Below are positions 1-6,775 of a DNA stretch of 16,586 bases, in pieces; the first letter of the stretch is position 1; every line of letters begins with the position of its first letter. The notes beneath the pieces were generated by a model, which was given only the letters and a program-made list of their open reading frames with translations, did not search any database and was not told the origin of the DNA. The position numbers were made by a program, and so were the translations under genes. The stretch comes from Chrysochromulina parva (lineage: Eukaryota; Haptophyta; Prymnesiales; Chrysochromulinaceae): contig PJAB01001173.1 in NCBI GenBank assembly GCA_002887195.1, positions 1 through 16,586 on the forward strand. Direction: 5' to 3'.

Positions 1-2
1 TC

Positions 3-347
3 ATGGGCCAGCCTAGTCCGGCCATGGCGCTCCCCGGGGTCGCGAGAACGCCTTCGCGCGCGGTTACCGGGCTCCAGCGTGCGCATGCCAAATTTTTTGT
101 GACTTCCGAGACTCGCCCACTTTTCATGGGGCTCCCGACGTTCGAGGCGGGCATCCCAGTGGCCATCTACCCGTCCTCGAATACGTGCGATGGACTCACC
201 CCGCACGCTCTACTGACCCGCGCGGCGTTTTTGTCGCCGCGAAAGCTCCCGCCAACGCGCCGTGGCGAACATATCGCGCGCTCTCAAGTTTCGCAGTTGT
301 GCGTGGGTGCTGAAAATCAGGGCTTGAGGGAGACGGTCCAGAATTGA
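3..347 (+). CDS. Weak unassigned ORF (114 aa) at left edge
   Basis: An open frame of 114 codons starts at the very edge of the window and ends at a TGA at 345-347, where the GC-rich sequence gives way to an AT-richer spacer. That change of composition is what one expects at the 3' end of a gene converging on the filamin-type gene. I recognise no domain, signal peptide or repeat in the translation. The minus strand is also open from about 209 down to the left edge without a stop, so the coding strand cannot be settled here. It could be the tail of a larger gene to the left, a chance ORF, or an antisense shadow. Confidence 0.2.
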   Translation: MGQPSPAMALPGVARTPSRAVTGLQRAHAKFFVTSETRPLFMGLPTFEAGIPVAIYPSSNTCDGLTPHALLTRAAFLSPRKLPPTRRGEHIARSQVSQLCVGAENQGLRETVQN

Positions 348-506
348 CAAATATTACACTTTGACTATCTTCCGATCGCTTGATCATTCCTTCGGCACAC
401 ACACCGACGTAACCAATCTTCTTGACGTGATACAAAGTTTCGCTACCATGGTATTCTAGAACGTACATGTACAGTACGAGGGTTGAGGGAGGTGTCGTTG
501 TTCTGT
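348..506. other. Short spacer downstream of the filamin-type gene
   Basis: This AT-richer 159-bp stretch lies immediately 3' of the minus-strand filamin-type gene. No convincing ORF or AATAAA signal is visible. It contains a cluster of perfect palindromes at 444-472, listed separately. Confidence 0.5.
444..472. repeat. Three abutting perfect palindromes
   Basis: Reading directly: TACCATGGTA at 444-453, TTCTAGAA at 454-461, and, after one base, GTACATGTAC at 463-472. Each is its own reverse complement. They lie 35-63 bp beyond the stop codon of the filamin-type gene, within its expected 3' UTR or termination zone. The function is unknown. Confidence 0.6.
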
Positions 507-3500
507 TCATCTAGGCGATCTGGGCGACGCCACGGAGCGCGGAGAGCGTGGCGAGCGCTGCGACGACGCCATACTGGCGGCCGTCCCGGCGGGAATTGGC
601 AGCTTGGGCTGCGAGAGCGGCGCCGCGCTCGGCCGGCTGCGCGCGCGAGGGCTCTCCGCGCGCACGGCGCCTGCGCCGCCCCCACCGCGAGGGCTGCTGG
701 GACGCAGTGGCGCACTCGAGGGCGGCGGCGGCGCGCCGCGCGGGCTGTTGGGACGGCGCGGGCTGGCTGCACGCGCCGTGCTCACGGAGGAAGCAGTGGG
801 CGGGCGGCCGGTCGCGCGCGGCGCGATGAGCGTGATCGGGGAGCCGGCGACGGGCAGTCCGTTGAGGGTGAAGGTGATGCGGTACTCGCCGCTCACCTGC
901 ACGGCCGTCGCCACACGGTATGACCCGCCGCCCGCGTCGGAGACCTCGAGCGCGACGGGCGCGGGGCCCGTCGACAGCTGCGCCTTGAGAGGGCCGTTGG
1001 TGCGCTCTGACGGACGCCCCGCTTCGTCTACAGACGAGACGAGGACATCGAAGAGCACGCCCGGCTTGACGCGGATCACCGATGGCGCCGAGACGAGCGA
1101 TTCGTCGCCGAAGCGGATGGCTGGGTCCATGCGCAGCCGACCGATGCAATGCTCCTGCCTCGTGCCGTCGCTGGAGCGAGCAAAGCCGATGTAGACGCCA
1201 TGGAGGCCGATGGGCGTGTTGGGCGGGTAGGTTGCTTCCACACGCCCATCGCCGAGGTCGGACACCACGCACGGCATCATCATGGGCGATGCGTCGCCCG
1301 CCGCACCGCCCAAGGGAATCTCGCGCAGCTCGCACCAAAGCGGCTGCGAGAGCGGGCCGGTGCGTGCGTTCGCGAGGCAATCGCGCGTCTGCAGCCACAG
1401 CCGGCCTCCACCTATCGAGGCCACGCGCTGGAGCGGCTCGCCATCGATACCCACCTCGAGCACCGTGCAGCAGCTGAGTTCCACGGGCCCCGCACCGCAG
1501 CAGAGCTTGAAGGGCGATCCGGAAACGGCCACTCCTCCGGTCGAGGCATGCAGTAGGTAGATGCCCGGCTCGAGAAGGGTGAAGTGCACGCGGCAGCCGC
1601 CGTCAGGGCCCTCGGCCAACTCCACGTCCACAGTACCCAACTCCTCGCCACTCCCGTCGGGATCGGCATCTGCGGCGGGCGCCGGCTCCACCGCGCTCCC
1701 CACAGCGCCGCCCACCGCGCCGCCTCGGCGCGCCTTGGACGTCACCGGCAGCTCGCGCGAGATACGCACGAGGCGCGCCGAGTAGAGGCCTGGCTCAAAC
1801 GGCCTTGTATTGCCCACGTGGTCGCGCGCGTTCACGTCGACAAATGTGCCCAAGCCCACGCCACACTCGCGTAGCGCCGCGCCGGTAACGGTCGCGTTCT
1901 TGGGCACGTGTGGGCCCGGGGCCACATTCACCGCGAATGGGGAGCCGTTGATGTGCCCGCCGCCGGCGAGCTCGATGCCGAGGCGCAAGGTGCCCGCGCA
2001 CACGGCAGTGTACGCCACGTGCCACGTGCCGTTGCCATTGTCGCGTACCTCGTTGAGCACGAATGGCGTGGGCACCCAAGCTGGGTCGCTGCCAGGGCTG
2101 CGCTCCACCGTGCCGTTCACCGCCAGCTGCGCCTGGTCGAGCACCGTGTGCTCGGCCTGCGACCACGAGCTGAGCCGCGCCTGATGGCCACCGGCCAGCA
2201 CGTCCTGCCCTTCATAGCGCATCACGCGACGGGGCGGCGAGCGCAGCGGGCGCGGCGGCATGCGCACGGTCAGCGAGCGCATCTCACCCGCCACGCACGC
2301 CCCCAAGCCCGGGCCGAAGGCCTCACAGGCGAGCGCCGTCTCGGCGCGCGCATGCTCTTCCATGGCTGTTCGGGCTTCCTCATCGGACAGATGACGCGCG
2401 AGCGCCGGCCGCACGACCACCATGAACGAGCGGCCGCCCAGCACCGTCGCCATCTCTTGTGCCGCCTCGGCCAGAGCGGCGTTCCCACCGCCACTGGCCT
2501 TTTTCTGAGGCGACTTGGGCGGCGAAACAGCCGCGATCGCCGCGCGCCACTTATCCGCCGCAGAAGGCGCTTCCACAATGGCGCCGCTGCCCGCGGCTGG
2601 CCGATGCAGAAGGCTCAGCTCCCAGCGACCCGCCTGGGGCGGAGTGTACCGCACGATGTACGTGCCGTCCTGCTGGTCGTCGATCGTGTGCTGGAGCGGC
2701 GTGACGCGGCGCATGCCGCCTGGCAGAAGCTTGTGCGCGCGCAGCTCGAAGTGCTCGCCGCCGCACGCCGCCGCGTTGCCGTAACGGTCGTAGACTTGCA
2801 CCTCATACGCTGTCTCCTCGCCCTCATAGCCGATGACGAGGCCTTCGCCACTCAGGGCGCACGCAGGCGGCCACGTGGCGCCTGCAACCACCTTGACGAC
2901 CGAGATGACGCCCTCGGCCTCCTCGAGCGCGATGGCCCGCGCTGCCTCATGCTCGACCGTCTCGACGACTGCGCTCTCGCTCAGGTCACTCAGGTCCGGC
3001 GCATTCGCTGCCTGCACGCGCGCGGCGGGCGCGCCGCTACCGCCGCGCCCAGCAGGGTCGGCCGCCGAGGGCGCAAGCGGCGCGAGTCGGATGCACATGT
3101 GGTAGTGCCCGCTCTGCAGTGGCGTACCGGTAAGTTCGTAGACTCCGTTGCCCAGCTCGACCACCTCGCAGTGCACGTACGCACCCTCCCCGTCGTCCGC
3201 GCCGCCGTTGCCGCTGCTGCCCGCGAGGGTGCTGCCCGCGAGGGCGCTGCTCCCCGAGGCGATCGGACCGGGACCTGGGATCGGGAGGCTGTGGTGGCTG
3301 TGGCTGCAGCCGCTGCTGCTCTGAGCCATCTCGCCCGCGCCCGCTGCGCCGCCCACGGACGGCGACGGCGCGAAGGCAAGGCTGCCGATGGCGCTGCCGT
3401 CCTCGTTCCGTCGAAGCTTCGGCGTCGATGACGACGGCGCCGCCGCATGCGGGCTGGCGCTCGCTGCACTGGCGCCGGCCAAGCGCAGCTGCATCTTGCC

Positions 3501-5495
3501 GGGAGATTGCATCTTGCCGGGAGATGTTAACGGTCGACCGCCAGCGTCGCCACCGGCGCCGTTGCCGTGGCGCGTCGCTGTGAGCGCCTCGACCTCCTTG
3601 AGGATCTCGCGCCAGTCCTCGGGCAACTTCTCCCCAAAGTCACGTTGCAGCTGCGCCTGCAGGCGCGCGCTCAGACTGCGCGCTATCGCACCGCCGCCGC
3701 CGCCACCGCCGCCGACGCCGCCGACGCTGACGCCGCCGACGCCGCCGCGTGCGCCGAGGCTCGCTGCGCCCTTGGTCGCGCTCGTCGTCAACGGCGGCGG
3801 CGCGAGTGGCAGCCGCGGCGGCGTGATCGCCATCCCCGCGATCGCCGAGGCGCCCGACGCGGCGCCCGACGCCGTCGCTGAGGCCGTCGCGGGCGTACTG
3901 AGCGCCGTATTTAGCGCTCCGGTGCGAACGCGCTCGGGTGAACTGCTGCGCGATGCGGCGCTGCCCACGCGGCGTAGCCAGATGGAAGGGCGCGGGCAGG
4001 CGCCGCTGGTGAAGGTGTTGCCGAAGCGATCGTGCGCCTGAATACGCACCTTGAAGCGCACGCCGGCGGGTATGGTAGGCCAAACCTTGGGCTTGGAGGT
4101 CAGCTTGTACGAAGGCGCGTGCGGCGGTGCCGGGAGCGCCTTGATGGTGAAGGGTGACCCTTTGACGTTCATGCCCGCCCAGCACACGTGCACCGTGATC
4201 CTGCCCTGGGTGGTCGGCGTGAGCGAAAGGGAATAATGTGCCGAATCGACGAGCTCGACTATCGCAATGTCGCGTGGCGCGCCACGCTGCCGATCAGGGC
4301 CCATGTCGGGGGTCATGAAGGCGGAGGGCACCTCGTTGCTGTCCGCGCTGAGACGATCGTGCGCGCACAGGTTGCCCCACCGATCACGCGCGATCAGCTG
4401 CAGCTTGAACGGACGGCCACAGAGCACCGTTGCGGGCGGCGGCGCCACGAGCGCCGTGGTTCGCGGGTCCGCGGGGCCCGGCTTGACGACGATGGTAAAT
4501 GGTGACTGCGCGATGGGCCCCACGTTGGGCGCGAGCCCCACGTCGAGCCGGTAAGTGCCAGCCGCCTTGGCCGTGTAAGTGACCACGTAGCTGCCGTCGC
4601 GCTCGTCTCGGATCCGGCAGTCCCACTTACCTGGCCCTTGCACGTCGGCGTAAAAGTGGTCGACGCCGCGCGTGCGCGGCTGGCCGTGCCGGTCGCGCTT
4701 GTAGATAGTGAAGCTCGCCGCCTTGCCCGCTTCGCTGCTGCTCAACCCGAGTCCCTCGGCATGGCAGTTCTCGGGGCGCGTCACATCCGAGTCGACGATG
4801 AGGTTGAATGGTGAGCCCTTGATGGGCGCACGGTTGAGCGTCACGTGCATGACGTAGTTGCCCGAGACTGTGGGAATGTAGCGCACCTCGTACGTGCCAT
4901 CGCCACGGTCCAGCACGTCCGCAGACATCAACACCGGGCCGCGCGCGCGCACCTCAAACAGCTCGCCGCCGCTCTCGCATGGCCGGTGGACCCAGTCGCG
5001 TGCGCGGATCAAGAAGGACGTCTCCACGTCCGTCACAGCAACCTCCAGGCCGGTGCCCTCGGCGACCGTGTGTTCGGGCATGGCAGCCGTCTCATTCAGC
5101 CAGCAGCGCTGCTCGTCGAACGTCGGGTGCATCGTGTAGAGCGCCTTGAGGTTGGCCGACGCCACGTCGGAGAGGCTGACGACATGCGAGATGCCGTCTG
5201 ATGCGGTGAGCGTAAGCGAGTCATGCGTATGCGGCGCACCCTTCATCACATACGAAACGACCTCGCACAGCCCGGTCAGGCTGAGTGCGCCGTCTGGGCG
5301 CGCGGCCAGCTGCCTTAGTATGGCGCGCAGCTCGTCCTCGACAAAGTGGCGTTCAAGGGCGAGAACGATCACTCCGACATGCTGGAGCGCAATGCGCGCC
5401 TCGCCACCGCCATCAGTGCGGGCAAAGCGGTTGAAGAGGCTGCGGCATGCGGACAGCGCCTCCTCCATCCCGCGAGGAGCGCAGGTCCTGACCAC
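507..5495 (-). CDS. Filamin-repeat protein with EF-hand-like N-terminus (1662 aa)
   Basis: One uninterrupted frame of 1662 codons. Filamin/ABP280 Ig-like repeats are recognised by the recurring 'D-x-x-D/N-G-T/S-Y' turn and the end strand 'G-S-P-F-x-l-x-V'. Repeats lie at about residues 139-235 (GSPFNLIV), 245-337 (QSPFTIVV), 345-455 (GSPFTIKA), a split one at 465-806, 879-1030 (RSFMVVV), 1057-1195 (GSPFAVNV), 1200-1335 (GSPFKLCC), 1340-1460 (degenerate) and 1465-1557 (GSPITLIA). The fourth is interrupted by a Gly/Ser/Ala-rich insertion at about 502-765. Residues 10-85 resemble a calmodulin-type EF-hand pair whose loops lack full acidic ligand sets, so calcium binding is doubtful. No actin-binding calponin-homology pair is present, unlike true filamins. 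The C-terminal 90 residues are Ser/Pro/Arg-rich with repeated SPR. It is probably a scaffold or cytoskeletal linker (inference). The start could also be the Met at residue 10 (5468). Confidence 0.85.
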   Translation of the reverse strand: MVRTCAPRGMEEALSACRSLFNRFARTDGGGEARIALQHVGVIVLALERHFVEDELRAILRQLAARPDGALSLTGLCEVVSYVMKGAPHTHDSLTLTASDGISHVVSLSDVASANLKALYTMHPTFDEQRCWLNETAAMPEHTVAEGTGLEVAVTDVETSFLIRARDWVHRPCESGGELFEVRARGPVLMSADVLDRGDGTYEVRYIPTVSGNYVMHVTLNRAPIKGSPFNLIVDSDVTRPENCHAEGLGLSSSEAGKAASFTIYKRDRHGQPRTRGVDHFYADVQGPGKWDCRIRDERDGSYVVTYTAKAAGTYRLDVGLAPNVGPIAQSPFTIVVKPGPADPRTTALVAPPPATVLCGRPFKLQLIARDRWGNLCAHDRLSADSNEVPSAFMTPDMGPDRQRGAPRDIAIVELVDSAHYSLSLTPTTQGRITVHVCWAGMNVKGSPFTIKALPAPPHAPSYKLTSKPKVWPTIPAGVRFKVRIQAHDRFGNTFTSGACPRPSIWLRRVGSAASRSSSPERVRTGALNTALSTPATASATASGAASGASAIAGMAITPPRLPLAPPPLTTSATKGAASLGARGGVGGVSVGGVGGGGGGGGAIARSLSARLQAQLQRDFGEKLPEDWREILKEVEALTATRHGNGAGGDAGGRPLTSPGKMQSPGKMQLRLAGASAASASPHAAAPSSSTPKLRRNEDGSAIGSLAFAPSPSVGGAAGAGEMAQSSSGCSHSHHSLPIPGPGPIASGSSALAGSTLAGSSGNGGADDGEGAYVHCEVVELGNGVYELTGTPLQSGHYHMCIRLAPLAPSAADPAGRGGSGAPAARVQAANAPDLSDLSESAVVETVEHEAARAIALEEAEGVISVVKVVAGATWPPACALSGEGLVIGYEGEETAYEVQVYDRYGNAAACGGEHFELRAHKLLPGGMRRVTPLQHTIDDQQDGTYIVRYTPPQAGRWELSLLHRPAAGSGAIVEAPSAADKWRAAIAAVSPPKSPQKKASGGGNAALAEAAQEMATVLGGRSFMVVVRPALARHLSDEEARTAMEEHARAETALACEAFGPGLGACVAGEMRSLTVRMPPRPLRSPPRRVMRYEGQDVLAGGHQARLSSWSQAEHTVLDQAQLAVNGTVERSPGSDPAWVPTPFVLNEVRDNGNGTWHVAYTAVCAGTLRLGIELAGGGHINGSPFAVNVAPGPHVPKNATVTGAALRECGVGLGTFVDVNARDHVGNTRPFEPGLYSARLVRISRELPVTSKARRGGAVGGAVGSAVEPAPAADADPDGSGEELGTVDVELAEGPDGGCRVHFTLLEPGIYLLHASTGGVAVSGSPFKLCCGAGPVELSCCTVLEVGIDGEPLQRVASIGGGRLWLQTRDCLANARTGPLSQPLWCELREIPLGGAAGDASPMMMPCVVSDLGDGRVEATYPPNTPIGLHGVYIGFARSSDGTRQEHCIGRLRMDPAIRFGDESLVSAPSVIRVKPGVLFDVLVSSVDEAGRPSERTNGPLKAQLSTGPAPVALEVSDAGGGSYRVATAVQVSGEYRITFTLNGLPVAGSPITLIAPRATGRPPTASSVSTARAASPRRPNSPRGAPPPPSSAPLRPSSPRGGGGAGAVRAESPRARSRPSAAPLSQPKLPIPAGTAASMASSQRSPRSPRSVASPRSPR
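3216..3245 (-). repeat. 15-bp tandem duplication in the filamin gene linker
   Basis: Two adjacent 15-bp copies differing at one base (3216-3230 and 3231-3245) encode a repeated Leu-Ala-Gly-Ser-type block in the low-complexity insertion. The period keeps frame, so it behaves as an in-frame coding expansion. Confidence 0.75.
3490..3525 (-). repeat. 18-bp perfect tandem duplication in the filamin gene linker
   Basis: Two identical 18-bp copies (3490-3507 and 3508-3525) encode Ser-Pro-Gly-Lys-Met-Gln twice, at residues 658-669. The identity at DNA level points to a recent duplication inside the insertion that splits the fourth filamin repeat. Confidence 0.85.
3690..3746 (-). repeat. GGC/GCC-rich simple repeat encoding a Gly/Val tract
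   Basis: An imperfect trinucleotide repeat, CGCCGC-rich on the plus strand, encodes a Gly-Gly-Val and poly-Gly run at about residues 584-602. It is the centre of the low-complexity insertion and is likely to vary in length. Confidence 0.7.
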
Positions 5496-5662
5496 CCTCG
5501 AGTGCCGCCGCCGTGGAGCCTAAGGCGCAGATAAAGGTCGCTCCAACCCCCGCTACCGGGTGCTGGCGTCGGGCCAATTTTGCGCTTCGCGCACACTTGC
5601 ACACTCTTCACAGCAACTGTGACTTTTCAAATTCTCGACGGGTCTAACCGTGTGCGGCCCCA
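5496..5662 (-). promoter_or_regulatory. 167-bp tandem spacer: SAM-gene 3' end and filamin-gene promoter
   Basis: This stretch must hold both the 3' end of the SAM-like gene and the 5' control region of the filamin-type gene, since both are read on the minus strand. It contains a perfect 6-bp inverted repeat, TCACAG-caa-CTGTGA, at 5608-5622, about 40 bp past the SAM-gene stop. No certain TATA box is visible. The promoter role comes from position only. Confidence 0.4.
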
Positions 5663-6460
5663 CTACCACATGCGCATGCCACCTATGATGAATGTGGGTT
5701 GGCCCAACACCTCTGGATGCGAGTCTTTTACTTCGCCTGATCCGGTGCTCAAGGACGCGTGTGACATCGTGCGCCAAGGCGAGTGCCATGCGTCGCGCGG
5801 CGTGACGACCCCCACCAAACCGCTCAGCGGGCCCGAACTGGCGCCTGGCAGCGAGAGCAGGCGCTGCGCTACAACTGCATTGTGCTGCTCCAGCGGGGAG
5901 AGGCCGCCCATGCCAATGGAGGCGGAGGTCCCGCTGCCCGTCCTGGCCGCGTATATCCCGCGCAGTTGCCTCCGCCCGGGATCCCTCTCAGCCTCCTGCG
6001 CCTCGCGTGCGCGCGCCACCATCGCCTGCACCTGCTCGTCCTCGCGCAGGTAACGCTGCAGCTGCCGGCGGTGGCCCATCGTGCGGACTCCGCCGGCCTT
6101 GAGCTTCTCATCGCTCGCGCAAACCAGGCCGAAGAGCGAGTCGAGACCCACGGCAACGAGGTCGCTGCCGTGCTGTATGAGCCCGACCGAGTCGAGCCAG
6201 GCGGCGAGCATTATCTTATCGCCATCACGGCCATGGAGCTTGATCTTTTTCAGCGCGTCCTCATCGAGCGCGCGGAGCGCGTTGGGCGACGTGTAGCCGG
6301 CGCCAAGGAGCTTGTGCACGATCTCGCCGAGATCGGACAGCGCAAATGGCTCGAGGAACGCGGCGAGGGTCCGCTCGACAGCCGTCTCGAGTGCAGCGCT
6401 TTGCATTGGCACGCTCGCGTCGTCGCCATAGCCTCTGTCGCGATGATGCCGCTGAACCAT
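5663..6460 (-). CDS. SAM-like domain protein (265 aa)
   Basis: The frame is read from the Met at 6460 to the TAG at 5663-5665. Residues 32-93 fit a sterile alpha motif (SAM) fold: a helical start, then a 'L-D-E-D-A-L-K-K-I-K' segment and a closing helix. Residues 104-139 resemble the second half of another SAM, ending 'G-V-R-T-M-G-H-R-R-Q-L-Q-R-Y-L', very like the family's 'G-I-x-x-x-G-H-R-x-K-I-L' motif. SAM domains mediate protein-protein or RNA binding; the partner is unknown. The tail is Gly/Ser-rich and ends in a short Met/Trp peptide. The frame stays open upstream to 7438, but that part lies opposite the corepressor exon and has poorer codon bias; other starts are 6565 and 6406. The gene faces the corepressor gene across a shared promoter. 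Confidence 0.68.
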   Translation of the reverse strand: MVQRHHRDRGYGDDASVPMQSAALETAVERTLAAFLEPFALSDLGEIVHKLLGAGYTSPNALRALDEDALKKIKLHGRDGDKIMLAAWLDSVGLIQHGSDLVAVGLDSLFGLVCASDEKLKAGGVRTMGHRRQLQRYLREDEQVQAMVARAREAQEAERDPGRRQLRGIYAARTGSGTSASIGMGGLSPLEQHNAVVAQRLLSLPGASSGPLSGLVGVVTPRDAWHSPWRTMSHASLSTGSGEVKDSHPEVLGQPTFIIGGMRMW

Positions 6461-6775
6461 GATGCTCTGTGTAGGGATGGGCTGTGCATGGTGCGAGCGC
6501 CTCAGTGCGATCGCCTCACCGACCGCCTCAGAACCTCGGGCACGCTGCTCTCTGAGCCATTGCATCGGCGTTGGACGACTGCCGAGGAGGGCCGAGAAGG
6601 ACTTTGGAAAGGGGCTGTGAAACACTTCTTGAGCGCACCGAGTAGGGGTTGTGAGTCGACGAAAAATCAAGAGAAGCATCGACACGTGTTCGAGCTGTGG
6701 GAAAGCTGCGTCCATTTTGCGGACCTTCATCCCCGATTTCCTCAATGCAACCTGGTCGTACTCGAGTGTGAGACG
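6461..6775. promoter_or_regulatory. Divergent promoter between SAM-like and corepressor genes
   Basis: The 315 bp separating the two divergent start codons must serve both genes. It contains a perfect 8-bp palindrome ACACGTGT at 6682-6689 with a CACGTG core, the binding site type of bHLH and plant-like bZIP factors in other eukaryotes. No canonical TATA box was found. The exact limits depend on the start codons chosen on either side. Confidence 0.45.

Noticed and set aside
1908..3431. 507-codon plus-strand ORF inside the filamin-type gene
   Set aside because: Arg/His/Ala-rich translation with no domain; the minus strand carries clear filamin repeats here.
5783..6775. Upstream extension of the corepressor frame on the plus strand
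   Set aside because: The frame is open but lies opposite the SAM-like gene and shows no TPR. The first Met next to the TPR region is at 6776.
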